Assembly: GCA_964539025.1 (NCBI GenBank)
Contig: CAZIFA010000007.1
Span: 62,001-126,000 of the forward strand
DNA length: 64,000 nt
DNA from: Micavibrio_A sp964539025
GTDB taxonomy: Bacteria > Pseudomonadota > Alphaproteobacteria > Micavibrionales > Micavibrionaceae
Direction of reading: 5' to 3'
Below the pieces are notes generated by a model, which saw nothing but the letters and a program-made list of their open reading frames with translations, did no database searches and was not told where the DNA came from. Made by a program: the position numbers and the translations under genes. Below, piece after piece: positions 25,672 to 35,051 of this stretch. The stretch's first letter is position 1. Each line of letters opens with the position of its first letter.

Positions 25672-26541
25672 ATGAAAACGGCTCAAGTGGTAATGGCAGA
25701 AGAATTCAAAGATCAGTCCGACAAGGTCATCGTCCGGCTGGCAACCAGTCTTGAGGAAATCGAGGCAGCGCAGCGTCTTCGTTACAAAGTATTTTATGAA
25801 GAATATCACGCGGTCGCCGACGAACAGACCGCCGCCACGAAAATAGACCGCGACGAATTCGACATGGTGACCGATCACCTCGTGGTGCTCGATGAAAACC
25901 TCCCCGCCGGACCGGAACAGATTGTTGGCACTTACCGACTGCTACGCCGCGAAGTCGCCGACCGTCACGGACGTTTTTACACCAGCGGCGAATACGACAT
26001 AAAACCGCTTTTGAGTTCCGGCGCGGTGCTGCTTGAACTCGGACGTTCTTGCGTACTGCCCCCCTATCGCACACGGCCCGTCCTGCAAAAACTCTGGCAA
26101 GGCATCGCGCATTATGTGGCAGAACATAATATCGGCCTGATGTTCGGTTGCGCCAGCCTGTTCGGCACCGATGTCGACGCGCTCGCAGAGCAGCTTTCGT
26201 ACTTGCATCATTATCACCTTGCGCCACCTGAACTTCGTCCTCACGCGCTGGACAACCGCTACGTGAATATGAACGTGATCCCCAAAGACCAGATCAACGC
26301 CAAGCAAGTGTTTTCCTCACTCCCGCCCCTCATCAAAGGCTATATGCGTCTTGGCGCGATGGTAGGGGACGGTGCCGTCGTCGATCACCAGTTCAACACC
26401 ACCGATGTCTGCATCATCATGCCGACGCACCTTGTCACCGAAAAATACTTCAAGCACTATCAGCGCGTGACCAGCAACACGATCCGCATTGATGACGATT
26501 TCGCCGAACGCATCCCCGCAGGGGCCAAGGGCACGGCGTAA
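25672..26541 (+). CDS. olsB: Ornithine lipid synthase component OlsB (N-acyltransferase)
   Basis: A 289-residue GNAT-fold protein that transfers a 3-hydroxyacyl chain from ACP to ornithine, making lyso-ornithine lipid. Family features are the RLRYKVFYEEYHA stretch (residues ~35-47), the GTYRLLRR strand, and LELGRSCVLPPYR with the downstream LFGCASL-like region. The ATG at 25672 follows GGTGGGG; a GTG five codons upstream is less likely. olsA starts two bases after its stop, which strengthens the call. Ornithine lipids are phosphorus-free membrane lipids common in alphaproteobacteria. Confidence 0.85.
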   Translation: MKTAQVVMAEEFKDQSDKVIVRLATSLEEIEAAQRLRYKVFYEEYHAVADEQTAATKIDRDEFDMVTDHLVVLDENLPAGPEQIVGTYRLLRREVADRHGRFYTSGEYDIKPLLSSGAVLLELGRSCVLPPYRTRPVLQKLWQGIAHYVAEHNIGLMFGCASLFGTDVDALAEQLSYLHHYHLAPPELRPHALDNRYVNMNVIPKDQINAKQVFSSLPPLIKGYMRLGAMVGDGAVVDHQFNTTDVCIIMPTHLVTEKYFKHYQRVTSNTIRIDDDFAERIPAGAKGTA

Positions 26542-26542
26542 C

Positions 26543-27349
26543 ATGCGCGCCCTGATCGGGGCCTCGCGGCTCACAGCCTTCCTATTGAGCAGCCTGTTCA
26601 CTCTTGCATTTCAAAGTACGCTGATGCTTTTTACCAAGGGACCGATGGCCTATTGGTGGCCGCGTCATTTCCATGCCATCTGCACCTGGCTGATGGGGAT
26701 CAAAGTGGTCGTCGAAGGCGAAATCGCGCCGGGGCCGAATGTCGTTTATGTCGGCAACCATGTCTCCTATCTGGACATCCCTGTTCTGGGCGGCATCCTC
26801 ACAGGCTCATTTATCGCCAAAAAAGAAGTCGAAAGTTGGCCGTTCTTCGGCATCATGGGAAAGATGGGCCGCACGGTTTATATGAGCCGCGCACCGGGCG
26901 ATGCACAAGAAGCTACCGAACAGATACTGGAACGCCTTAACGAGCCCTCCCCTCTCATCATTTTTCCGGAAGGAACCTCATCACGCGGAACAGAAATTCT
27001 TCCATTTAAATCAAGTGGATTTGAGGTGTTTTTAAATCGTAATTTGTTGATTCAACCCTTCACGATCACATTGATGGAAATCAACGGCGAAAAGGTCACG
27101 ACGGACGAACAAAGAGACCTTTACGCATGGTATGGCGATATGACACTTCCACCACATTTATGGACCTTTGCCAAAGGTAAAGGAGCCATTATTAAAGTAA
27201 CATTTCAAAAACCAATTTTATCTTCTTCTTTTAACGATAGAAAACAGCTTTGTGCTATCACTTATGATGGTGTGGTCAAAGGGCTTGATTTATCGCCCGC
27301 AGAGCCTTACGGTCTGTCCCGTCAAAACCAAAAGTCACAGAGAATTTAG
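26543..27349 (+). CDS. olsA: Lysophospholipid/lyso-ornithine acyltransferase OlsA
   Basis: A 268-residue PlsC-family acyltransferase with an N-terminal membrane helix, the HX4D catalytic motif in GNHVSYLD and the substrate motif FPEGTSSRG. Next to olsB it should add the second acyl chain to lyso-ornithine lipid, and it may also acylate lysophosphatidic acid. The 5' half is GC-rich, but from about 26990 the coding DNA is strikingly AT-rich (TTA, TTT and AAA codons) to the end, although the frame stays open and the protein length is normal. Confidence 0.85.
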   Translation: MRALIGASRLTAFLLSSLFTLAFQSTLMLFTKGPMAYWWPRHFHAICTWLMGIKVVVEGEIAPGPNVVYVGNHVSYLDIPVLGGILTGSFIAKKEVESWPFFGIMGKMGRTVYMSRAPGDAQEATEQILERLNEPSPLIIFPEGTSSRGTEILPFKSSGFEVFLNRNLLIQPFTITLMEINGEKVTTDEQRDLYAWYGDMTLPPHLWTFAKGKGAIIKVTFQKPILSSSFNDRKQLCAITYDGVVKGLDLSPAEPYGLSRQNQKSQRI

Positions 27350-27357
27350 GAGCACCC

Positions 27358-27576
27358 ATGCAAGTTACGCCGGATGAAATGATCAAGGTTCAGGATTATC
27401 TGCGCCGCACGTTCGGCAATCCGGGCATCGGCGTTAAACCCCGCGCCCAAGCTGCCGATTCCATTGAAATTCTGTTGAACGGCGAATTCCTCGGCCTGTG
27501 CTACAAGAATGAGGAAGACGGCGAAACATCGTTCGACTTCAACATGTCGATCCTCGATATAGACCTCGAAGGCTAG
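27358..27576 (+). CDS. DUF3126 family protein
   Basis: A 72-residue protein matching the alphaproteobacterial DUF3126 family (DYLRRTFGNPGIGVKPR, then SIEILLNGEFLG). The family is small, soluble, well conserved and of unknown function. A TTAGGAGC ribosome site is present. It follows olsA by eight bases and may be co-transcribed. Confidence 0.85.
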   Translation: MQVTPDEMIKVQDYLRRTFGNPGIGVKPRAQAADSIEILLNGEFLGLCYKNEEDGETSFDFNMSILDIDLEG

Positions 27577-27611
27577 AAGACAGTTCGCCGCCACCCTGCT
27601 ATCATACGGGC

Positions 27612-28055
27612 ATGCGTCGTTTTTTCCTGTTTGCCCTGACATTTTTCCTGATCCTGCCCGCATTCGCGGCGCAGCCGCTCATCTTTCGCCCATCGGTAAA
27701 AGATGCACGCGAACAATCCGTACTCGACTATCTCACCCTTATCCGGCGGTTCGATCCGAGCACACCTTTCACCATAGCGACGATCGATCTGAACGGCGAT
27801 GGCGTGAATGAATGGATTGTCCGGCAAGACCTCACACCGACTTGCGAAACCAACGCATCCTGCCGCTACGACGTGGTGGGCCTGAACGAAAAACAGCCAG
27901 AGCTTTTAGGCGCATTTACCGCAAGAAAGGTCGGGATTTCCGACGAAAAGCAGTATGGGGTGCGCAACCTGTTGGTCTATAATGAAAAGAACGACGATTT
28001 CGCTTTCAAAACATACATCTGGACCCCCGCGGAAGCCGCCTTCCGCCCCCGATAA
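27612..28055 (+). CDS. Secreted unknown protein with Asp-rich loop
   Basis: A 147-residue protein with a clear signal peptide (FFLFALTFFLILPAFAAQ). The mature part contains IDLNGDGVNEWIV, a DxNxDGxxE loop resembling an FG-GAP or dockerin-type calcium loop, and two Cys that may pair (TCETNASCRY). No family is recognised. It is the first of four consecutive genes for exported proteins leading to the M23 peptidase. Confidence 0.6.
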   Translation: MRRFFLFALTFFLILPAFAAQPLIFRPSVKDAREQSVLDYLTLIRRFDPSTPFTIATIDLNGDGVNEWIVRQDLTPTCETNASCRYDVVGLNEKQPELLGAFTARKVGISDEKQYGVRNLLVYNEKNDDFAFKTYIWTPAEAAFRPR

Positions 28056-28129
28056 CCGGTTTTTGCGCTCCAAAGGACAAAAAGCTTATGATGGATAGGG
28101 CAGGAAAGTTAATGGAAGGGGTCCTTACC

Positions 28130-28672
28130 ATGCTGGATAAGGCAGCCAGAACGCTATTGTTGGGCGGGGTCGCGCTGAGTTTTACACTTGCGTCGAATGC
28201 CTGCGCGAACGATGACGGCTCCCGCCCCCTGCAATACATGAATTATCAAAACAACCTGTACAACCTCACCTATGACATCGCGCGCGATGCCATGAAGGAA
28301 AGTTTCGAAGCGCTTGGTGGTGATACGGCCAATCCCACGATTGCTATCGCCGAAGAAAATCTGAACAAGGGTAAAATTCCCCAGATCATTGCGTATCCCG
28401 TGGAAGATTATGACCGCGCGGGATTGATCTGCACCAAAGACAAAAACTACATGTGCCCGCATTACATACTGGAAACGCGCGGCAAGGATACAAAAACGCT
28501 CGCCGTGATTTTCGCCAAGTCCATAAATTTAGGCGCCGCTACTCATAACGGATACCACACGCTCAAAATCACCTTACGCAACGAAGATAATTCCAAAGAG
28601 GATGTTGAAATATATGGATACGACAAAGGCAAAGACGCCTACGTCCCAATGCGGCCGATAAAAACACCGTAA
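28130..28672 (+). CDS. Secreted unknown protein, 180 residues
   Basis: The start at 28130 is chosen for GGAAGGGG eight bases upstream and for the compact signal peptide (ARTLLLGGVALSFTLASNAC, cut near ACAND). An ATG 14 codons earlier also has an AAAGGAC site, so the start is not settled. The mature protein has one pair of Cys (ICTKDKNYMCPHY). No family is recognised. It is followed three bases later by the M23 gene, so the two probably act together in the periplasm or outside the cell. Confidence 0.55.
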   Translation: MLDKAARTLLLGGVALSFTLASNACANDDGSRPLQYMNYQNNLYNLTYDIARDAMKESFEALGGDTANPTIAIAEENLNKGKIPQIIAYPVEDYDRAGLICTKDKNYMCPHYILETRGKDTKTLAVIFAKSINLGAATHNGYHTLKITLRNEDNSKEDVEIYGYDKGKDAYVPMRPIKTP

Positions 28673-28675
28673 GAT

Positions 28676-30319
28676 ATGAGACAGGGTGAAGAGATAAAGG
28701 GGAAAATAAAAAACGCGGCGTGGCTCGCGTTTTCTGTGATGTCCTTATGTTTCTTTTCCCCGAATGCTTATGCCCAGGTCTCTATAACCCAGCCTGTCTC
28801 GCACGGCGTCACTTCACCATACGGTATGCGTACACATCCTATAACTGGTAACGCCTCGGTTCACACCGGAATCGACTATGGCACGCCCTGCGGAACAAAC
28901 ATCCCCACCGGTAGCGGCACATTGGCATGCGGCATGCAGGCGGGCGGATGGGGCCTGTATGGCAAAACTTCATATGCTTGCGGCGTGGAAACAATCTCCG
29001 CGCACTTGTCGTCGTGCGATAGAAACGGCACCTTTATATCGGGCGGTGCGAAGGGCAACGCAAATTCTGGATCATCAACAGGATGCCACCTGCACTTCGA
29101 AATCTGGATCAACGGTGCCAGGATAAATCCACCGAGCGCCTATGGTAAGGATCTGTGCAATGAGGCGACACGCAAAGAACTGATCGAAGAAGCGCAACGA
29201 CTATCCAATGGCCAGGCCGGCGGCGGCGGCGGTTCCTACTCAGGATCCAATACACCACAACCGCCTCCGAACAGTAACGACAATGTACAATCTGTCGTCG
29301 AGGTCCCAACGGGCGGCAAAGATCCCGTTACAGGCGTTATAAATACGGGACCTTCCTATTACGTTGTAAAGACGACCGATGGCCGTACCTACAACGAATA
29401 TAGCGCCGGCGGTGATGAACCATTCACGGGAATTACCCTACCCCCCACGACATCCGACATCGTACCCGCCGGAAGCAGCAACAACGAAGTCACCGGATGC
29501 GGGACCGATACATGGCGCGCGATGGTCAATCAGGCCGTCCTGCAAACGCGCCGTGAAATGTTGATGAACCAGCGCTATATCGTCAAACCCGACAGCGTGC
29601 TCTCCTATTCATGCTTCTCATCTTTCATAGACAGGGCGCGTCAAACCTTGGGCGTCTTCAGTGAAACGAAATACTGGGTAAACCGCGAAATCGATATTCT
29701 CGATGGCAGCGTGGTCAAAGTGAATGTCGAACTCGGTCAATATTCACTCGATGGCGCGCTGTCCAACGCCGCGCTTCAGCCGTATGAAAGATTCCTGACA
29801 TTGTACAATTACGATTATCTGGGCGGACAACTTGCCTCATCCGCCGGTAGTGGCGGCGGACACGAACATGAAGAAAGCAATAGCTGGCAAGCCTATGCGC
29901 CCTGCGGCACGATGGATATGGTCTGGCAGCAGGCGAAATGCATGAACGTAACGGACGATCCTATGTTCTACCGCTTTACGGAACTGATAGGCAACGATCC
30001 GCGCAAATACCCGCCCAATTACGCCTGTAATGATTCGGGTATCTTCCAGAATATGATCGATATCGCGCAGAACAAGAGCGCCGAATTTTCCAAAGTCGTA
30101 ACGCATTTCGACCTGCTCAAGCCGCCCGGCAATACCTGCGCCCCGCCAATTCCGACAGGGGTGACCGTAACCACCCGGGAAGGCGCGGACAGGCTGACGC
30201 GGGAGTTCACCTATCCGGACGGGCTGTGCATAACGCCGGGCTGTAGTTACCAGAAAAACGGGACCGGCGCCGACGCGGGCACCTGCGAGATCAAACAGCC
30301 CCGGCTGGGCAGTTCATAG
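28676..30319 (+). CDS. M23 peptidase fused to a cysteine-rich domain
   Basis: A 547-residue exported protein with a signal peptide ending PNAYAQ. An M23/LytM endopeptidase domain (~38-165) keeps its zinc ligands: VHTGIDYG for the first His and Asp, and CHLHFEIW for the second HxH. ETISAHLSSC is the usual third His region. A Gly/Ser/Pro-rich linker follows, then a ~270-residue domain with conserved Cys (DSVLSYSCFSSF, CGTMDMVWQQAKC and CITPGCSYQKNG). This last domain is homologous to the product of the next gene. The enzyme should cleave peptidoglycan cross-links, of self or prey/competitor; the partner domain is unknown. Confidence 0.85.
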   Translation: MRQGEEIKGKIKNAAWLAFSVMSLCFFSPNAYAQVSITQPVSHGVTSPYGMRTHPITGNASVHTGIDYGTPCGTNIPTGSGTLACGMQAGGWGLYGKTSYACGVETISAHLSSCDRNGTFISGGAKGNANSGSSTGCHLHFEIWINGARINPPSAYGKDLCNEATRKELIEEAQRLSNGQAGGGGGSYSGSNTPQPPPNSNDNVQSVVEVPTGGKDPVTGVINTGPSYYVVKTTDGRTYNEYSAGGDEPFTGITLPPTTSDIVPAGSSNNEVTGCGTDTWRAMVNQAVLQTRREMLMNQRYIVKPDSVLSYSCFSSFIDRARQTLGVFSETKYWVNREIDILDGSVVKVNVELGQYSLDGALSNAALQPYERFLTLYNYDYLGGQLASSAGSGGGHEHEESNSWQAYAPCGTMDMVWQQAKCMNVTDDPMFYRFTELIGNDPRKYPPNYACNDSGIFQNMIDIAQNKSAEFSKVVTHFDLLKPPGNTCAPPIPTGVTVTTREGADRLTREFTYPDGLCITPGCSYQKNGTGADAGTCEIKQPRLGSS

Positions 30320-30382
30320 GGATCGTTTGCCAAGGGGAGGCAATTTTGGGTAATATATTAAGACGGGGAAAGAGACAGGGAC

Positions 30383-31459
30383 ATGCGGACTAAGACCAAC
30401 ATACTGATCCTTCTGGTTCTTTTGGGAGCCCTTATCACCATTCTGCCGGGCAGCAAGAATGCCTGCGCTGCGGATCTCGGGGTAGATATACCTGACGGTG
30501 ACCATGGTGGCGGTGGCGGCGGTGGTACGATCGCCAAACAAACCTGCGATACGCAGGTCTGGCAAACCATGGCCGCGCGCGCGCAACTCGAAACCGAACG
30601 CGAGATCATGCAAAACCAGAACCTGATCTTCAAGGCGGACAGCGTTCTGGATTACGTCTGCTTCGATAATTTCGCCGCGCATGCCGCAAAAAATGTCGGC
30701 GTCCTCTTCACGCATACTACCTACTTCGGCAATTCATCGATTATCCAGATGGGATCAATCTACGGCATGGATGTCGCCATGCAGAATGTCGTCATGAATT
30801 CTATGGGGCCTTATCTGAACGGCAATTTTGCGCATGAACTACTTGGCGGTCGCGGGAAAAAACTCGGTGTGAATCGAAGAGAGTTGCAGCAGATAGGCCC
30901 GCGTGATTATTCATCCTGCGACGTGATGAACAAGGTCTGGATGGCGGCAAAATGCGCGAACTTCCTGCACACGCAGGACTTCGCGGCAACGGACGGATTT
31001 TATCCCTTTATCAACCTGACACCCACCGCCGGAGGTCAGGCGGTTGAGGGTTATGAAACCAAAAATGATATCCGTAAATATCCGACTGCCTGTAGCGGCG
31101 GAACGCCAATTTTGGGAAGCACGTGGAAAGAAAAATACCGGGACAGCCGCAACGAAACTGATTTCGGTGTTGAGTCGGGATTATATGTTTTCCAAAGCGC
31201 TTTACTGCAAACCTTCAGCGAAGTGCGCAAGCGCGTCAAACCGATAACATCAGGTGCCTGTCCGATAGGTATTAAAACTGGCATCAAAGTTATCCTCGGC
31301 CCTAATGACAGCAGTCCCTATGACGACGGTGTCTGTACGAACCCCGGATGCTCGTACTACCGTAACGGCACTTGCTCGACGGATGGATCGACCACTAGTG
31401 CCATTCAACCGAATGAAAACGGCGAGATCATTGGTGGAACTGGCGGTGCCGGTCTCTGA
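30383..31459 (+). CDS. Secreted cysteine-rich protein, paralogue of the M23-linked domain
   Basis: A 358-residue protein with a signal peptide (LVLLGALITILPGSKNACA), a Gly-rich linker and a domain sharing landmarks with the C-terminal part of the preceding M23 protein: ADSVLDYVCFDNF, CDVMNKVWMAAKC, DIRKYPTAC and CTNPGCSYYRNG. It lacks the peptidase domain. GGGAAAGAGACAGGG precedes the ATG. The tandem pair suggests duplication of the domain, with one copy fused to the hydrolase. No known family is recognised. Confidence 0.7.
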   Translation: MRTKTNILILLVLLGALITILPGSKNACAADLGVDIPDGDHGGGGGGGTIAKQTCDTQVWQTMAARAQLETEREIMQNQNLIFKADSVLDYVCFDNFAAHAAKNVGVLFTHTTYFGNSSIIQMGSIYGMDVAMQNVVMNSMGPYLNGNFAHELLGGRGKKLGVNRRELQQIGPRDYSSCDVMNKVWMAAKCANFLHTQDFAATDGFYPFINLTPTAGGQAVEGYETKNDIRKYPTACSGGTPILGSTWKEKYRDSRNETDFGVESGLYVFQSALLQTFSEVRKRVKPITSGACPIGIKTGIKVILGPNDSSPYDDGVCTNPGCSYYRNGTCSTDGSTTSAIQPNENGEIIGGTGGAGL

Positions 31460-31464
31460 TAAAA

Positions 31465-31818
31465 TTAATGTCGTTGCTTGTCTTCGCGGTTCTTCATGTA
31501 TTCGAGAACGATCTGCGCGATCTTTTGCTTGTCCACCGGCTCCATGCCTGAGCCAACTTCCTGAACGGGAACGGGTTCCGCTGGCGCTTCGCTTTTATAT
31601 TCCCGTTTGAACAATCCCTCTTTAAAGACTGGCCGCGCGGCGGCAACAGGGCTTTCGGTCGCGGTCGGCGGCGGGTTCGGCATGGCGCGGGAAAGCGTTT
31701 CCTTCATGGCCGCAAGCAACGCCGGATCGATTCGGGCCCGTGTGTCGCGCAAAATCGCCATCGCCCGGTCCCGGATGATGCGGCTTGCGGCCTTTGCTGG
31801 TTCACTTCTATCGGCCAT
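31465..31818 (-). CDS. Unknown 117-residue protein
   Basis: A basic helical N-terminus (ASRIIRDRAMAILRDTRARI) is followed by a Pro/Ala-rich linker and a C-terminal helix (DKQKIAQIVLEYMKNREDK). AAAGG lies before the ATG. It converges with the cysteine-rich protein gene, their stops five bases apart. No family is recognised; it is probably cytoplasmic. Confidence 0.5.
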   Translation of the reverse strand: MADRSEPAKAASRIIRDRAMAILRDTRARIDPALLAAMKETLSRAMPNPPPTATESPVAAARPVFKEGLFKREYKSEAPAEPVPVQEVGSGMEPVDKQKIAQIVLEYMKNREDKQRH

Positions 31819-31926
31819 CTAACCTTTGCCTTTCGGCCAAATCCGCCCTATACCTAAGGGTTCCTGTGGCACAGGTTGATTATACCGTGAAACAGGAAGC
31901 AAGTATAAGGGTTTACGTGAAGCGCC

Positions 31927-33228
31927 ATGACCACCGGGCTTTTGAAATTATATGAAACCGTCACGCGGGCCGGGAAACCGGCCCTGGCGCAATGGCTTGC
32001 CCACCGCATGCGCCGTGGCAAGGAAGATCCTGTACGGCTCGGCGAACGGACGGGACAACCGGGGCGTCAGCGTCCGCCTGGCAGGCTCGCATGGATTCAC
32101 GCCGCAAGCGTCGGCGAAGCGCAATCCGCCCTGATCCTGATCGAAGCGCTTGGCCGTGTATCTTCGGACGTCAATATCCTCGTCACCACAGGCACGGTCA
32201 CTTCGGCCACGTTGATGCAGCGCCGCCTTCCGTCCTTTGCCTTTCACCAGTATGTTCCGTTCGATCAGCCGGACTGGATAAAATCCTTCCTCGATCACTG
32301 GACTCCCGATCTCGCGCTCTGGATGGAATCTGAACTCTGGCCCAACACGCTCCTCGCACTCAAACAACGCAATATACCGCTCGCGCTCGTCAACGCGCGA
32401 TTGTCGGACAAATCCTTTTCCAACTGGATGATGGCCAAATCCGCCGCACGCAATGTGATGGAATGTTTTTCGGTCATCCTTGCACAGAGCGAACAGGACG
32501 CCGCGCGTTTCAAGGCGCTCGGCGCCAGTAATGTTACCACCACAGACAATATAAAATACAGTGCCGCCCCCCTTCCCTGTGATGCGGGTGCCCTCGCTAC
32601 CTTAAGGGTCGCGGTCGATGGCAGACCGCTATGGGTCTACGCCAGCACGCATGCAGGCGAAGAATCCATGGCCTGCCGCGCGCATAAATCCATCAAGGAA
32701 AAACTGCCCAATCTTTTGACGATCATCGTGCCGCGTCATCCGGAACGGCGCGACGACATCGCCGAAACCTGTTTCGAAAACGGCGTGAAATTCCGCCTGC
32801 GCAGCAACCACAACGCCCTGCCCGCGCCCGATGACGATGTCTATATCGCCGACACGCTGGGTGAACTCGGCCTGTTTTATACGCTCGCGCCCGTTGCGAT
32901 GATCGGACGATCCTTCAGTGACGATGGCGGCGGTGGTCATAACCCGATCGAAGCCGCACAGTTAGGTTGCGCCGTTCTGACCGGACCGAACAATCAATTC
33001 CAGCGCCCGCTCTATGACGACATGCAATCGGACAACGCCGTCATCGAGACACGGGATGAAACAGAATTTACCACCGTTCTCGAAGAACTTTTGACGCATC
33101 CTGAAAAGCTACGCGCCATGCAGGACAAGAGCGCGATCTTCACTCGCCGCAAGACGCATGTGATCGACAGCGTCATGGAAAAACTTTCGCCTCTCCTACA
33201 AAAAACGGAGAGCAGGCATGCTGCCTGA
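31927..33228 (+). CDS. waaA: 3-deoxy-D-manno-octulosonic acid transferase (Kdo transferase)
   Basis: A 433-residue GT-B enzyme that adds Kdo to lipid IVA. Visible features are the N-terminal catalytic Glu region (RLGERTGQ), IHAASVGEAQSA, the SELWPNTLL strand, VNARLSDKSFSNW, the acceptor/donor site STHAGEE, and the nucleotide-sugar motif FSDDGGGGHNPIEAAQLG (GRSF...GHNPIEPA in other members). It overlaps lpxK by 11 bases, giving a waaA-lpxK-lpxL-like operon for lipid A and inner core synthesis at the inner membrane. Confidence 0.94.
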   Translation: MTTGLLKLYETVTRAGKPALAQWLAHRMRRGKEDPVRLGERTGQPGRQRPPGRLAWIHAASVGEAQSALILIEALGRVSSDVNILVTTGTVTSATLMQRRLPSFAFHQYVPFDQPDWIKSFLDHWTPDLALWMESELWPNTLLALKQRNIPLALVNARLSDKSFSNWMMAKSAARNVMECFSVILAQSEQDAARFKALGASNVTTTDNIKYSAAPLPCDAGALATLRVAVDGRPLWVYASTHAGEESMACRAHKSIKEKLPNLLTIIVPRHPERRDDIAETCFENGVKFRLRSNHNALPAPDDDVYIADTLGELGLFYTLAPVAMIGRSFSDDGGGGHNPIEAAQLGCAVLTGPNNQFQRPLYDDMQSDNAVIETRDETEFTTVLEELLTHPEKLRAMQDKSAIFTRRKTHVIDSVMEKLSPLLQKTESRHAA

Positions 33229-34162
33229 AACGCCGAAATTCTGGCAATCGAAAGGCTTGATCGCCTGCGTGCTTCTGCCTTTTTCATGGCTGTATAGGAT
33301 TGCGAGTCTTCTTAAAACTATCACCACACGCACATATGTCAGCACACTTCCCGTTATTTGCATCGGCGGCGTTGTGGCTGGCGGCAGCGGCAAAACGCCC
33401 GTTGCTCATGCGCTTCTTACCCTCATCAAAGAAAATTCGAACCTTATTCATCCGGTGATCATAACACGCGGCTATGGCGGCGTAATCAGAGGGCCAAGCG
33501 TGGTCGATATTTCGCGTCACACGGCCATGGATGTGGGTGATGAGGCCATGCTTCATGCCGCCAGAGGCTCCACCATCGTGGCAAAAGACCGCGCCGCAGG
33601 TGCACGGCTCGCCGAAGCGATGGGCGCGGATATCATTATCCTTGATGACGGACTACAAAATAACAGCCTTGCCAAGACACATAGCCTTCTTGTCATCGAC
33701 GCCAAACAAGGTATCGGGAACGGCTTTCTTCTTCCTGCCGGACCGCTGCGCGAACCATTGACAAACGCGCTGAACAAATGCACAGCCGTTATTTCGACCG
33801 GCAGCAATTTCAAAACAGGCAAACCTGTCTTTAAAACATCTTTACGCATGACCTCATCGCATGACATAAACCGCAGCTATGTCGGCTTTGCCGGGCTTGG
33901 TCGCCCGGGAAAATTCAAATCCACTCTGGAACAAAACGGCTTTAAGCTCGCAGACTTCCGATCTTACCCTGACCATTACCGCTACACTGAGCGCGATATG
34001 CACGAATTGTTTGAACTTGCGGGTTCGGACGCCCTGATTACTACAGAGAAAGATTTCGTACGCATTCCTGCTGCATATAAAAACAGCATCCACGCTCTCA
34101 AAATCGAATTGTCGTTCGATCGTCCTGACGAACTTCTTGCGCTTCTGGGAATCCCCGCATGA
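33218..34162 (+). CDS. lpxK: Tetraacyldisaccharide 4'-kinase LpxK
   Basis: A 314-residue membrane-associated kinase that phosphorylates the 4' position of the lipid A disaccharide. It has the P-loop GGVVAGGSGKTPVAHALL, ITRGYGG, DVGDEAMLHA, and the catalytic DDGLQN, all characteristic. The C-terminal TTEKDFVRIP motif is also present. It overlaps waaA upstream and the acyltransferase downstream (ATGA). Confidence 0.95.
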   Translation: MLPETPKFWQSKGLIACVLLPFSWLYRIASLLKTITTRTYVSTLPVICIGGVVAGGSGKTPVAHALLTLIKENSNLIHPVIITRGYGGVIRGPSVVDISRHTAMDVGDEAMLHAARGSTIVAKDRAAGARLAEAMGADIIILDDGLQNNSLAKTHSLLVIDAKQGIGNGFLLPAGPLREPLTNALNKCTAVISTGSNFKTGKPVFKTSLRMTSSHDINRSYVGFAGLGRPGKFKSTLEQNGFKLADFRSYPDHYRYTERDMHELFELAGSDALITTEKDFVRIPAAYKNSIHALKIELSFDRPDELLALLGIPA

Positions 34163-35049
34163 AAAAAATTGGACAATTTTTTGAGGCTGCGGCGCTCTGG
34201 ACGATGTTTATCTTTTTTCGCATTCTAGGTCCTGATTTATCGTCATCCTTTGGCGGGTTGATCGGCCGCACGATAGGCCCACGTCTTGCCGCATCCCGCA
34301 AGACACGCACAAACTTGAAAAACTCTTTTCCTGAAATGCTCGATACAGAACTGGATAACATCATAACGCAGATGTGGGACAATCTGGGACGCGTCATTGC
34401 CGAATTTCCGCACCTGAAATACATCGCGGAAAATCGGTTTGAAGTGATCGGGCGTGAACATATCGACAATCTACCGAACGGTAAAGATAGCCCGCTTCTT
34501 GCCTTCACCGGACACTTATCGAACTGGGAATTGTTTCACTTCTTCTATAATTACACCATCGATACGCCTTTCTCGACCGTGTATCGCGAACCCAACAATC
34601 CCTACACTGCCGTGCTCGTGGAGAAATGCCGTAATCCCGAACAAAAAGGCCCGTATATTCCAAAATCCTCCACCGGTACACGTGATTTGGTTCGTACCGT
34701 GATGGGCGGTGGACGCGTCGGCATTTTGATCGACCAGAAATACAATCAGGGCGAACCGATTGAATTTTTCGGGCGTCCCGCGATGACCAGCACGGCCATC
34801 GCCCAGCTCGGCCTAAAATTTAACACGCCCATCTTGCCCACGCGGCTAGAGCGCCTGAACGGATGCAATTTTCGCGTAACGGTCTACCCGCCTATGAATA
34901 TAGCGGGAAAATCAGAAGAGGCGATTATGCTCGACGCCAACAAGATGCTGGAACACTGGATACGCGAACGCCCCGGCCAATGGCTCTGGCTTCATCGTCG
35001 GTGGGATTCAAAAGCGTTGAAAGATTTAGATACGCGCGAAGCGGCGTAA
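34159..35049 (+). CDS. Lipid A late acyltransferase, LpxL/HtrB family
   Basis: A 296-residue membrane protein with the HX4E motif in GHLSNWE and the family segments YREPNNPYTAVLVEKCR and RVGILIDQKYNQGEPIEFFG. It should add the secondary acyl chain to Kdo-lipid A. Whether it is LpxL or LpxM type cannot be decided. It is coupled to lpxK by a four-base overlap. Confidence 0.88.
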   Translation: MKKIGQFFEAAALWTMFIFFRILGPDLSSSFGGLIGRTIGPRLAASRKTRTNLKNSFPEMLDTELDNIITQMWDNLGRVIAEFPHLKYIAENRFEVIGREHIDNLPNGKDSPLLAFTGHLSNWELFHFFYNYTIDTPFSTVYREPNNPYTAVLVEKCRNPEQKGPYIPKSSTGTRDLVRTVMGGGRVGILIDQKYNQGEPIEFFGRPAMTSTAIAQLGLKFNTPILPTRLERLNGCNFRVTVYPPMNIAGKSEEAIMLDANKMLEHWIRERPGQWLWLHRRWDSKALKDLDTREAA

Positions 35050-35051
35050 AA

